NCBI GenBank assembly: GCA_027422505.1
Contig: JAPQWV010001621.1
Coordinates: forward strand, 1 to 64,000
Length of the DNA: 64,000 bases
Origin: Craterostigma plantagineum
Lineage: Eukaryota; Streptophyta; Magnoliopsida; Lamiales; Linderniaceae
Direction: 5' to 3'
The notes under the pieces were generated by a model that was not told the origin of the DNA, did no database searches, and saw nothing but the letters and a program-made list of their open reading frames with translations. The position numbers and the translations under genes are program-made. Positions 33,301 through 43,955 of this stretch are shown here, in pieces. Numbering within the stretch: the stretch's first letter is position 1; the number at the start of each line of letters is the position of its first letter.

Positions 33301-33732
33301 CTTATTCTTGATATGAAGGAAGATGAGAATGTACCTTTGATCTTAGGGAGACCATTTTTAGCCACTGGAGAAACCATGATAGATGTTAAAAACGGCAGCT
33401 TGACGTTTACTATAGATGGAGAGAAAGTAACATTTTGCATGGCGGAAACTAAGAATGATGATATCAGCAAGCATGAAAATAATTATTCCTATCCTGATTT
33501 TATTGATCAAAATTCTTCTATGTCTTTTTCAAGTTTATTGCAGGTTATCGAGAAGAAAGACACGAGGATAATCGAGGGACGCAAAGAGGGGAACAAAGAG
33601 ATGCGTTTGATCGACGGACCACCGCTTTTAGAGTTTGAGCGGCAGCCAAACCATTTCAGTTGCGATTTTCCCGAGGGCGGTCCAAAACAACCGATGACAG
33701 TCCCCTCCAACCGTTTTTCCAAACCACCTTGA
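30312..33732 (+). pseudogene. RT1 gag-protease, disrupted
   Basis: Gag starts at the ATG at 30312, is interrupted by the MITE (30323-30801) and continues to about 31670 in one frame. It contains a retrotrans-gag domain (WLQMIFQTAQFEGNPDDDPYSHLKAFL.., IKLMLFPFPLKYRAKDWLEMLPPRSITTWEELRAAFIGHYFP). A one-base shift near 31660-31670 moves to the second frame. That frame carries a coiled-coil start, a knuckle-like CEICGAAHETSEC, a lysine/glutamate-rich linker with two PKIPYPARL repeats, and a retropepsin-like domain with DLGAS at about 33123 and PLILGRPFLATG. The ORF then ends (33730-33732); no RT follows. The CTTGGGAGGCAATCCA words after it are typical of sequence that normally follows pol. Confidence 0.88.
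30323..30793. mobile_element. hAT-type MITE inside gag of RT1
   Basis: 471 bp with ends TAGGGTTGTCAACGGGGCGG and, inverted, TAGGGATGGCAGTGGGGCGG. The 8-bp TSD ACCCGAAG lies at 30315-30322 and 30794-30801. Blocks of GGGGCGGGGATCCCC-type words at both ends surround an AT-rich core. The insertion is at the fourth codon of gag: the ATG at 30312 and ACCCGA remain on the left, and the frame resumes at 30802. Confidence 0.93.
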
Positions 33733-34616
33733 AGACTCGCTCGACTACGTCCAGCTCAAGACGTTAAAGACGCGCTTCTTGGGAGGCAATCCATGTATTT
33801 TCTTTTATGTTTTAGGCATTACAATATATAAAAAAAATATATAATAATTAAAAAAAACTAAATTAAATTAAATAAAAAAATTAATATAAAAAATTAATCT
33901 AAAACTATATATAAATTAAATAAAACTATAATAATAATAACAACATTAAATTTTAATTAATAATAAATTTATTGCGAATATTGAGGATGGGTACAACGCA
34001 GAATCTAGAGACGAGATAGGAATGATAGTTTTATTTCATAAAAGATGGTTACAACACCATTACAACGTGTGATTGTCCAACACAAAAGCAAATTAAAACT
34101 GCGAATAACAGACAGAACAATAGTTTATTTTGCTTCATAAGCGCGGTTACACACAAGTGCACCTTGTGATAACCCAACACACGAAAGCAAGTAAAACTCC
34201 AAACAAACCCAAAAGAAGAGCAAGGTAGAGTGACAGCATATCTAAATTATGACGAATCCTTGCATATTCTTCACTCTCATTCTCACGGGCTTGCTGTTGT
34301 CCCCAATTCATAGTGGCTAGATAACTCTGAATATCGAAAATAAGATTGTTGAAGACGTGGGATTTATGGTAGATGATGCTATTGTGTTGTTCTATCAATG
34401 TCTATTTAAAGGCATGAAGGACACAAAAACATCATTATCAAACCCAGCAAATCAAATAAATAATACAGACGAATTTTTGACTTGGAGATCTAACACCGCG
34501 CGAGAAAGTGATATTTCCTTGTCGATTATCATATTTTTCCTCGCGCCAATCGTTCTCGAAAAAAAATATTAAATAATAATAAGTATAATACTTAAAAAAA
34601 AGAAATAAAAATTTGC
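33733..34616. other. RT1 post-protease spacer
   Basis: AT-rich (33820-33970) and then unique-looking sequence that carries the antisense ORF at 34147-34311. No pol remnant is visible. Confidence 0.6.
34147..34311 (-). CDS. Antisense small ORF with one membrane helix (within RT1)
   Basis: A 54-residue ORF on the strand opposite to gag, starting at the ATG at 34311. The N-terminal half is polar (NWGQQQARENESEEYARIRHN) and the C-terminal half is a single hydrophobic segment (LYLALLLGLFGVLLAFVCWV) followed by a short Cys-containing tail, as in a tail-anchored protein. A TATA-like TTTAAATAG lies about 90 bp upstream on the minus strand. Antisense ORFs between the coding region and the 3' LTR are known in Tat-lineage elements such as Grande and Ogre; this placement is similar, but homology is not established. 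It may be chance. Confidence 0.4.
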   Translation of the reverse strand: MNWGQQQARENESEEYARIRHNLDMLSLYLALLLGLFGVLLAFVCWVITRCTCV

Positions 34617-34835
34617 AGTCACGGCCAAGGACTCATGAGTCACGGCCGCGACTAGGAAGTTCACGACCTCTAGCCTTATCAATCACGGCCATGAACATGA
34701 CAACAATGGTCACTGCCGCACTTCACGGCCAAGGGCTTAATCACTCACGGCCGTGAAGCTTTGATCAACAATGAATATCGCTCACTGCCTCAAGTCACGG
34801 CCATAGGCATACACCTCACGGCCGTGACACGTGCG
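34617..34835. repeat. Internal cluster of CACGGCC palindrome relatives, left
   Basis: Eight copies of TCACGGCC or close variants within about 200 bp (for example near 34619, 34640, 34680, 34727, 34745, 34796 and 34817), some with the full CACGGCCGTGA core. They are related to the LTR array. Confidence 0.75.
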
Positions 34836-35320
34836 GGAAATAACATATTAAAAAAAAACATAATGTATAAAAAAAATAAATAAATAAATAAATAATAATA
34901 ATAAAACAATTAAAAACAACATAATAATAATAAAAAAACAAAACAAAAAAAGAGAGAAATAATTTACAAATAATACTAATAATATAAAAAATAGTAATAA
35001 CAAAAAAAATAATAAATAAAATAATAAGAAATATAATAATAACAAATCTAAATAAATAAATAAATAAAATAATAATAAAATAAATATAAAAAACAAAGAA
35101 AACAACAAAAAAACAAAAAAATAAATAAATAAAAGCCAAAAAGAAAAGCAAAAGAAAAACAAATTAATTAAAATAAAATACAAAAATTAAAACAAAAATA
35201 ATATATATTAATAAAACAGTGAAAATATATATATATATATATATTAAAAAGAAATATTTATTTATAAAAAATATAATATAACAAATAATAATAATAAGAA
35301 TAAAAAAAATTATTAAGTTG
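34836..35320. repeat. AT-rich low-complexity block between palindrome clusters
   Basis: Almost only A and T, with AAAT, AAT and TA runs (TA repeat near 35226-35243). Long minus-strand open frames here are Phe/Leu/Ile-only artefacts of composition. Confidence 0.85.
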
Positions 35321-35490
35321 TCACGGCCTATGGCTCATCAGTCACGGCCACGACATCGTTGGTTTAAGTCCTCTGTCCATCGTCACGGCTAGTTGCATTA
35401 ACTTCACGGCCGTGACAGCTCCTGCATGAGCATTATGTCCTCTGTCACGGCCTCGTGAATCTTACTTCACGGCCGTGACTTATGTTTGTA
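35321..35490. repeat. Internal cluster of CACGGCC palindrome relatives, right
   Basis: Six further copies near 35321, 35342, 35384, 35403, 35446 and 35468, of which two have CACGGCCGTGAC. It mirrors the left cluster across the AT block. Confidence 0.75.
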
Positions 35491-35625
35491 AAAAAAAAAA
35501 ACAACAAAAAAAAAAGAAATAAATAAAATAAAACAACAAGATAAAACCTTAAACCTAAAAAAAAAAAAAAGAAAGGTGAATTCACACCAACTCATTACGC
35601 CGACCTTCACAGACTGCGCGAGGAC

Positions 35626-35865
35626 ATGCTACGCTACCATGAGGAGGCCATTCGACGCGACGAGGAGACACGGCGCCGGCAGGACGAGTACGAGCGTCGC
35701 AACAAACAAGCCCACCGACGCTACCGCGATGAGCAACAGCGATATGAGCTGGCTCTTCAGACCATGGACGCCGCGATGAAGCATACGCAGGAGTCCGTAC
35801 GACTTGCTCAGGAATTGATGGCCCACCTTCGACCGCAGACACCACAGCCCCCACCACCACCTTAG
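35626..35865 (+). CDS. Small charged coiled-coil ORF (within RT1)
   Basis: 79 residues from the ATG at 35626, with the open frame extending further upstream to a poly(A) tract. The sequence is Arg/Glu/Gln-rich and heptad-like (EEAIRRDEETRRRQDEYERRNKQAHRRYRDEQQRYELALQTM), ending in a proline run. Base composition is GC-rich, unlike its AT-rich surroundings, which supports real coding history. It could be the C-terminal remnant of a lost gag-like or accessory ORF. No family recognised. Confidence 0.4.
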   Translation: MLRYHEEAIRRDEETRRRQDEYERRNKQAHRRYRDEQQRYELALQTMDAAMKHTQESVRLAQELMAHLRPQTPQPPPPP

Positions 35866-37555
35866 TTTCTTGTTATGTTTTTCTGTTAGTACTCTTTTGT
35901 GTTGGTTTAGTAATCATGTCACTTGTGATGATTATGACTTTGTTTGTTATCTTTTATTATTTCCTATGTGCGTTTAATTTTCTTTTGAGTGTTTTCAGGA
36001 AACGTGACACGAATTCAGACTACGACTCAAAATATTTCAAAATCAGGTGCCACAACCATGTTCAACTACATCAAATGCTCGAGGCAGGACCACACCATTT
36101 TTTTTTCAGGGGAGTCACGCTCTTTTCAACTTCTTTTACCTTCCTTTTATTTATTTTACACGTTGAGGACAACGTGCATCTTAAGCGTGGGGATGGGGAA
36201 TTTTGATGGAATTTTGTTGGAAATTTACGTGACAAATTTTTTTTGATGCGATGTGGTTATTAAATCTATAGAAGTCTGGCATGATTGTTTGCGTTCATCT
36301 CAAAGTGGATTTCATACTAGGGAGTCTAGTGAGCGATAAAGACATGCATCAGTGATTTAATCTTTTCAGCAGGAATAGATATAGTGTTACTTTGAGAGAT
36401 TCACACACATAACCCATGTTCCGTTGTGAGAGTTTGAGCTGACGAGCTTTTGCTCATTTTTCTTGGTTGTGTGAGTAGTGCATAATTTACGTCTCTCTAG
36501 AACTTGCTTGTTTGATACGCATTGAAATTGCTTTTAGTATGTTTTGTATGAATATGACGAAGGCATTAGGAAATAAGTCCACGGCCAAAGTTCCCTACCG
36601 CGACTGATCACCGTACTAAGCCTATTTATTTCTTACACTTCGTATATCATAAGCCACTAACCTAAATCAGCCTCCAGAGATCATCTGAACCCGAGTTAAG
36701 CAGAAGTGAAAGTCGATGTCAAAGTCAAAAAGCGTAGTCGGATGACGCCTCAAGACAACGCCGAAAACAGTCAAGAACCCCCTCTTCAACAAGTTTTAAC
36801 TCACAAGGAGTTGGCGTAAGGGCAGCGCACCGCAATGCGAAAGGGTATTCGAAAAAAAAGAACAAAAAAAAAGAGCGAAAAAAAAAAGAAAAGAAAAAAA
36901 GAGAGAAATGGTGTGGCTGCTGGGAAACTGAAGCAAGAAGAGGATGAACTGTTGCGAAAAGAAAGAAAGAACCTTTCCTTCGATAATCTTCCAGTCTCGT
37001 GAATTCCACATCATCTATCATTTTGAGACTTGGGAGAAGAAAGACTTAGTGGAACGCAACAGAAATAAGAGGAATATGAAGACGGCGTAACTAAAAAGAC
37101 TAATTCTTGGCGCGCTTTAGACAATGACATGGAGACCGACACGACTACTCGTATGTGATTCCACTACCCACTCATTACTATCTGATCCCGTTTAACCCGA
37201 GAAAAAGACCTTCTGATTCATGCTTACTGCTTTAAGTAGTAGACGTGCGATTGACTTGCAAGCATATGGTTTAGACTAGATTATTGCATGAATTGAGTGA
37301 TTCACCGATATATTAGCCTATACACTGAGTGATTTGAGTGAATCCTTGCGAGGTGTGGATCTCAATTAGTAGTGCTAAGGAAATTCGTGTTGATTAGTGA
37401 TGATTATTGTTGCAGTGTCCGTAATTGCTTGCTTGATACCATTTTGTGTTTTCCATCTGCGTTGGTGAATTGTGAATGGCCATGACACTATGTTGTTACC
37501 TTTTCTTGCTCCTAATTTGCTTGAGGACAAGCAAAAGCTTAAGTGTGGAGAGGTT
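35866..37555. other. RT1 3' untranslated internal region with two PPT-like sites
   Basis: No coding region recognised. A polypurine-type site (AAGTGTGGAGAGG, 37540-37552) sits directly before the 3' LTR, preceded by GCTTGAGGACAAGC. A similar pair (GTTGAGGACAACG then TTAAGCGTGGGGATGGGGA) lies at 36160-36200, about 1.35 kb earlier, like a second or ancestral end. 36850-36910 is a purine-rich tract. Confidence 0.6.
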
Positions 37556-39210
37556 TGATAAACGTATTTTAATACGTTTATTGTTGTATTTATTTGGGCT
37601 ATAATAGAATATTTTTGGTAATTCCGTGCATTTCTTGGCTCTATTTACACCCATTTAAATATTGTAGGACCTTCGAATTGTTATTGAGCGAAAGGGAACG
37701 AAAACGAGGCGAAAACGGTGCAAAACGAATCAAGTATGAAGCTGTCAAGCACACTTCACGGCCGTGAATCACCTCGCAGGAGGCCGTGAACGTGGGCAGT
37801 GAGAGTAAGAAGTAAGCCTCCAGTGTCACGGCCGTGAACCCTGATGTACGAAGCCGTGAATGACGGCAGAGAGTTGGAGAAGCTTAATTCACGGCCGTGA
37901 ACGACAGCAGAGACTTAAATAAAGAAAAGACCTCAAGTGTCATGGCTGTGAAGTCTTATGCAACAAGCCATGAATCAAGGCAGAGAGTTCAACGAAGGAA
38001 AAATCCACTGATTCACGGCCGTGAATGTCAGTGCAAGAGGCTGTGACCTGTGCCAGAGAAGTCAATATTTAGGGTTTTAGCCGCCTTCACGGCCGTGAAG
38101 CCTATTGTAAGTGGCTGTGGCTCATGTCAGAAAGTCAAGAAATAGGATTTAAGCCGCCGTCACGGCCGTGAAGGCCCGATACGAGGCCGTGAACGTGCCT
38201 AATTTCAGGGTTTTGGCCCAAATTCAATGCATAAAAGGGGAGTTCTTCTCAGAACTCAAAACAACTTAATAGGGACGAAAACTTAGAGCAAAGAAGAGAA
38301 TGAAAAACACTAGAAGCAGTCCCGTGATTCAGAGAAGCTCAAGGGACGATCCAACAACGAAGCTACGCTCATACGATCGAGGAACGAGAGCTCCACCTCG
38401 GAAACGCCATATTCACTTCTTAGGGAAGTTTTTATATGTTCTCTATCCTCGTTTCCCTTAAATCTCGTTGTTGTGACGTTCAATATGAGTAGCTAATCCT
38501 CTTGTGTGTTTGAGAGTAGATGAACGTTGGGTTTTTTCGTAGTTAAGGCGTATGATAATCGCGAACACGTGTATTCGACTATTTATCGTTCTATGATATT
38601 GCTTCTTTGTCTCAACATGTCTATGTGTTGATACGAATGTGCGGTACATCGTTTAGGGCGACAGCTAAATAACGATTAGGCCGTTCATAGACGTTAGGAT
38701 TCGAGTATAGGGCGACAGCAAATACTCGATCCTCGCCATTTGGTAATTAACGATCTTAGATTCCCACGAACGTTTAGGGTGACAGCAAATCCGTGAGTGG
38801 GTAGAAAGTTACCGCGATTTAGTCGATTTTCACTTAGGAACGATATTCCGTAGCTTTAGCCGACAGCGTCCAGCGGGATTCGAATCCCAAACACATATTT
38901 GTCATCTTAAATCACTCGTATTATTTTTAAGTTCTACTACCTTACTCGTCAAATTCCTTAATTTGCTCTGTTAAATTAGTTCGTAGTATAAACACATCTC
39001 ATCATGTTATTTAGGTTAAATATCGAGACGATAGGTCAATACTAGTACTCAATTTATTCCTCGTGTTCGATACTCGGATATTCACTGTAGCTATATTACA
39101 AACGATAGGTCCACTGCCTATCGCGCGTGATTTAGTTATAATATATTCGTTTTAATTATTACTTGACGTACTCGCACAAACATTTATTTAAACGTACACG
39201 CTCGCGATCA
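37556..39210 (+). repeat. RT1 3' LTR
   Basis: 1655 bp, colinear with the 5' LTR. The palindrome array is at about 37756-38175. Several sites have lost CG dinucleotides relative to the 5' LTR (for example CATGGCTGTGAAGTC, AGCCATGAATC, GGCTGTGACC), as expected from deamination of methylated cytosine. Confidence 0.95.
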
Positions 39211-39447
39211 GTAATCAGGCAAGAAGACTACATCAGCACACATCAAAAAGTCACCACTGGATATAATCCCTAGCAACACCTCAATGCGAGCAAAAAGCTT
39301 AACCAACCAACTTATGCACAAGCAGGCCAATCGGAGCAGAAGATTGGGTGAATGATCCCTCTTGAGACCCTACACATTCCACCCGAAACTGCAGCCCTCA
39401 AACCCAAAACAGCAGCCATCACACCCAACATTAGCATCATCAGCATT

Positions 39448-40821
39448 TTAAGACAAAGCCAAGAACTCGTACCATTCATCCATTGCCAGACGGACAATAT
39501 CGAGCTCTGATTTCCATTCCTTATTGAAGATCCACAGATTCCTCGTCTTCCAGAGCATCCATAAGATATACACTGACAGTTGGATACGGTCAATAAAACA
39601 TTTTTGCTGAGGTCCTGCACATATTTCTTGCCACCAATGTTTGAACGTTATTTCGCTGCTCTGAATTCCGCTCCAATCAATGGGGGACAGTTTCCAAACT
39701 CTTTTAGCTCTCTCACATTTGAAAAAAAGGTGCTCAAGATCCTCGAAAAATTCCCCACAGCAGCAGCATATTGGGTCGACTTCCATACCATTTTTCCTCA
39801 AGTTAATTTTAGTAGGGAGAATATTGTGGATGGCTCTCCAAAGAAAGTGCTTAAGCTTATTCTTGACCTTGAGTTTCCAGATAGAAAGCCACATCCTTCT
39901 TTGTATCCTTCCCCTATCGCTGCCCTCTATCAGTCCTTCCCGACAACTTTGCACCGCTTGAATGGCCTTGTAAGCGGATTTGACACTGAAATTCCCATTC
40001 TTTTCAAGACTCCAAATTAAGAGGTCTCTAGATCCAGGGTTCTTGAGAGGGACCTTATCAATGATATCGGCCACCTCGTTAGAAACTAGTGATCTGATGA
40101 GAGTTGTGTTCCAGCTGATACCATCCTCGTTGATTAGCTCGCTGACCCATGTGACTGAACAAGGTCCTCGATCAATTGGCGAAGGGATGAATCCAGGGAC
40201 ATTATCCAGCCATGGAGAGCTCCACACCTTGACTCCTTTCCCGTCACCAATCTGATACCTCGCCGCATGGTTGAGAACACCCAGGGCCTGAAACCAGGAC
40301 CTCCAAAGCCAAGAGGCCGACGCGGGACACGAGGCCTGAAAGAGACTAGTCAAAGGAAAATATCTAGCCTTAAGCACTTTAGACATTAAAATATTAGGAT
40401 GAGTAATAATCCTCCACAGTTGTTTTCCAATAAGAGCGTCATTGAAGTTTTGGAGATCATGGAAACCCATCCCTCCTTGAGATTTAGGTAGAGCCATCTT
40501 ACTCCAAGCTTTCCAGTGGGTTTTGGGGCAATCAACCCCATTTGAACCCCACCAAAAGTTTGAAGAGACAGACGCAATCTTCTTACAAATGCCAATTGGA
40601 ATCTTGAAGCACGACATAGCAGAAACTGGAAGAGCATTAATAACAGCTTTTAATAAAACTTCTTTACCAGCGTTGTTGAGGAAGATGTTCTTCCAGCACT
40701 TCAATCTGCTCTGAACCGCTTCAAGGATATAATTAAAAGTCTCGGCCTTGGATCTTCCAATCCCCAAGGGAAGACCAAGATATCTCGATCTGGACTGAGA
40801 TTTGATTCCAGGAAGAACTTG
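39448..40821 (-). pseudogene. LINE reverse transcriptase, C-terminal piece with zf-RVT
   Basis: Continues the RT frame after the 40822-43955 insertion (YLGLPLG.., GKEVLLKAVINALP, NFWWG.., then WLSIWKLKVKNKLKHFLWRAIHNILPTK..CCCCGEFFEDLEHLFFKCERAKRVW, the zf-RVT region). It ends at WYEFLALS with a stop at 39448; a C-terminal RNase H domain as seen in some related plant LINEs is not readable in frame. The first 60 or so codons of the open frame starting at 40884 belong to the neighbouring LTR, not to the LINE. Confidence 0.85.
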
Positions 40822-41666
40822 TGATACGAACCCGGCTGGAGGTTCGCACGTGAGCTGAGATCGTCCTTGAAAGATACGACGCAAAGACGGACTACTACGG
40901 ACTCGATAAATAGAATGGAATAACTAAATAAAGATAAAAAAATGACGCAAACCGGGAGTTGATAGAATGCAATTTGGAGAATACGAATGGCGAGGGTTGG
41001 ACACGACAAAAATAAGATATACCTATCTCCTTCGAGCCACAACGAACGGTTTCCGAAATTCTATCCCGTCGACCCGAACCGACCCTCAAACAACAATATT
41101 AGGACGACGCCTAACACCTTTGAATTACGGGCTGCGTTTGGACGAGAGTTTTGACGCCACAACTAGCTAAATCGCAACAAAACACTAGTTGATAAGTCGG
41201 GTGGAATTGCGAAGCAAATCCGGGCTAATTTGCGAGAAACTAGCGAAAGGAAAATAAACTCACAAGGTTTATCGAATAATCAAAAGTCTTCTCTCATTAC
41301 CGTTCATGCAGAACTATATAGAAGTCTAAAAGAAAAATACCTAATAAAGGACTATCTAAAAACTAGATAACTTGCCCAAGTACCTATGTAGTCAAAGCAT
41401 CATCATTAAGTAATGATTAAATAATTAAGTAGTCAATATGTCCTTCCAACTTCTCTGACTTGATCGAGACTATTCCCATGCGGTTCATTTGGGCTCTCTC
41501 GGGCCTCTTGGATTCATGTGGGCTTCTCATCAAAATCGGGCCTCTTGGACTCATGTGAGTTTATCATCAAAATCGGGCCTCGGGTTCGTATCATCTCCTC
41601 TCCCTTGGAAAGGATTCGTCCTCGAATCCATGTATTTAGCCCGACGCCTTGCATAACAATCCGACT

Positions 41667-42676
41667 CTAGCCGCCGGGATCAAACACGAGCCTCTTTCGA
41701 CCATGATTTCCACTCACGGATTGCATGACCGCCTTGGTGATATTAGCTCGCTGTAGCTCGTTAAGTTCCTTCTTGGCTGCCGTTCGCTCCTCTCTATTGG
41801 AGCTCGGATTGCCCATTGTATTCTGCCCCATTTTACTAAATGCACCTGCTGCACCTTGAATATTACTAGTCAGGGCAATTATATTCACCATGGCATCGTT
41901 TTTCAGAAAGGGCTGCTGTGGTGTTCTTAACACCGGCCGTGATGCACCATGGAATTCAAATGCATCAGCCCTTGTTTTCTCTTGTTCACCTTTGATCACT
42001 GCGACGCCAACAAACGGAAGGCTCGCACCGTTTGCATCTTCAGCTGACAGCACACTCGAATCAGTAAGAACATGAGTTTCTTGATGCTCTCCGGCTTGGT
42101 GGCGTTCCGGTCCCTCGACGTGGCTCTCCTCCCCCGTCACTTGAATGATCAACGTCCTCGTAGCCACTAATTCATCTCCTTCACTGCCATCATCCCCTAC
42201 CTCATCAACTTTTGGCTCTTCGCTGGCACGTGTGTATCTTCCATCGTCGAATGTCATCACGTTCCGAGCATTGGGGCATTGTAAGCGATGTGCCCTCTCC
42301 CCGAGCATTCAAAACATATCATCTTTGACGATGATAAACGTAGCGTAGTTACCTTGCTGCCCAGCCACCTTTCAGCCGTGCCTGGTTCATATTTTTTTAA
42401 CTCAACATTTGGTTTCGGCTTGTCCTTTTGATCCCATGTCTTTACTTGACTTAGCGGCTGAGACTTCGAGATTTGGCTAGATCTGCGTCGGTTGGCTATC
42501 TTCAGCCCTCGCAGCTCTGCCAAGATGGTGTCGCCGTTGTCATTCGCTTGCTGTAACTCCTTTCTGAGTGCTTCTATGGTCGCCTCTACTGGAAGTTCTC
42601 TCGACATAATTTCAGCTAACTTGGTCGAACTGCTTGCCACAATCGGACTATGAATTCCAGCGGTCAAGGAAGGCAC
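41667..42676 (-). pseudogene. RT2 gag-like ORF with frameshifted zinc knuckle
   Basis: One frame (42676-42257) reads to CFECSGRGHIAYNAP, a CCHC zinc knuckle (nucleic-acid binding) that loses its last Cys through a one-base change. The second frame picks up with the expected CPNARNVMTFDDG and continues to 41667. The C-terminal 150 residues (acidic, then FSKMGQNTMGNPSSNREERTAAKKELNEL..) are not recognised. The capsid part of gag is absent, so this is a remnant or a shortened gag. Confidence 0.65.
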
Positions 42677-43167
42677 AAGAAATGCTCCTTTCTGTTTTTT
42701 TTTAATATATTCCTCACTTCCCTACCCCTCCCAACCCGAAATATCACTCACCAAGTGTATACTCTCGGCTTTATGTATGGGGTTTGGGTCACTCAACACT
42801 CTCTTTTTTTTTTATTTTTATCTTTTAAAAATATTATTTTCCTTTCACTCGAAATCAAGCGTCTTAGCTCGACTGGACTAAGAATTCCAACGACAAGAAA
42901 AGAGAAGAAAATACAATGTAAGGACGACGTAAGACTCGAAGATGGACTGAAAATAAACTGAAAATAACGGACTCGAAAACTCGAAAAAAATAAAATAAAA
43001 TAAGATAAAATAAACTGAAAATAACGACTAAAAATAATAATAATAATATTGCCGAACTATATTTTTTTCTTTTTCCTTGTATCGATTTCTCATTCTGCTT
43101 TTTTTTTTCTTTTTTTTTTGGTTACTCTTTTTTTTTTCGACTCGAACACTATCGATCAAGGAGACGG
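42677..43167. other. RT2 leader, low complexity
   Basis: T-rich and A-rich runs on the leader side of RT2; no gene seen. Confidence 0.5.
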
Positions 43168-43955
43168 GCTCTGATACCAACTGATACGAACCCGGATGGA
43201 GGTTAGCACGTGAGCTGAGATCGTCCTTGAAAGATACGACGCAAAGACGGACTACTACGGACTCGATAAATAGAATGGAATAACTAAATAAAGATAAAAA
43301 AAAATGACGCAAACCGGGATTTGATAGAATGCAATTTGGAGAATACGAATGGCGAGGGTTGGACACGACAAAAATAAGATATACCTATCTCCTTCGAGCC
43401 ACAACGAACGGTTTCCGAAATTCTATCCCCTCGACCCGAACCGACCCTCAAACAACAATATTAGGACGACGCCTAACACCTTTGAATTACGGGCTGCGTT
43501 TGGACGAGAGTTTTGACGCCACAACTAGCTAAATCGCAACAAAACACTAGTTGATAAGTCGGGTGGAATTGCGAAGCAAATCCGGGCTAATTTGCGAGAA
43601 ACTAGCGAAAGGAAAATAAACTCACAAGGTTTATCGAATAATCAAAAGTCTTCTCTCAGTACCGTTCATGCAGAACTATATAGAAGTCTAAAAGAAAAAT
43701 ACCTAATAAAGGACTATCTAAAAACTAGCTAACTTGCCCAAGTACCTATGTAGTCAAAGCATCATCATTAAGTAATGATTAAATAATTAAGTAGTCAATA
43801 TGTCCTTCCAACATCTCTGACTTGATCGAGACTATTCCCATGCGGTTCATTTGGGCTCTCTCGGGCCTCTTGGATTCATGTGGGCTTCTCATCAAAATCG
43901 GGCCTCTTGGACTCATGTGAGCTTATCATCAAAATCGGGCCTCGGGTTCGTATCA

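Larger units (their letters stand above)
28456..39210 (+). mobile_element. LTR retrotransposon RT1 (Ty3/gypsy Athila/Tat-like, gag-pro only)
   Basis: Bounded by two LTRs of 1646 and 1655 bp with TGAT..ATCA ends and a 5-bp TSD GTAAT (28451-28455 and 39211-39215). The primer-binding site TGGCGCCGTTGCCGGGGA is complementary to the 3' end of tRNA-Asp, the primer typical of Athila/Tat elements. Gag and an aspartic protease are present, but reverse transcriptase, RNase H and integrase are not, so it must move with enzymes from another element. Internal features after gag-pro include palindrome clusters, an AT-rich block, an antisense ORF and a coiled-coil ORF. Confidence 0.95.
40822..43955 (-). mobile_element. 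LTR retrotransposon RT2, non-autonomous (minus)
   Basis: LTRs at 40822-41593 (772 bp) and 43182-43955 (774 bp) with TGATACGAACCCGG..TTCGTATCA ends and TSD ACTTG (40817-40821 and 43956-43960). The primer-binding site on the minus strand, TGGTATCAGAGC (43168-43179), matches initiator tRNA-Met, and a purine tract (41594-41606, complement) precedes the other LTR. Only 1.59 kb lies between the LTRs, with a broken gag-like ORF and no pol. It is inserted in the RT region of the second LINE. Confidence 0.95.

Noticed and set aside
34816..35183. Long Phe/Leu/Ile ORFs that look like membrane proteins
   Set aside because: They are translations of an AT-only low-complexity block.
40967..41170. 67-residue ORF duplicated at 43329-43532
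   Set aside because: It lies in the two LTRs of RT2, antisense to the element; duplication is due to the LTRs.
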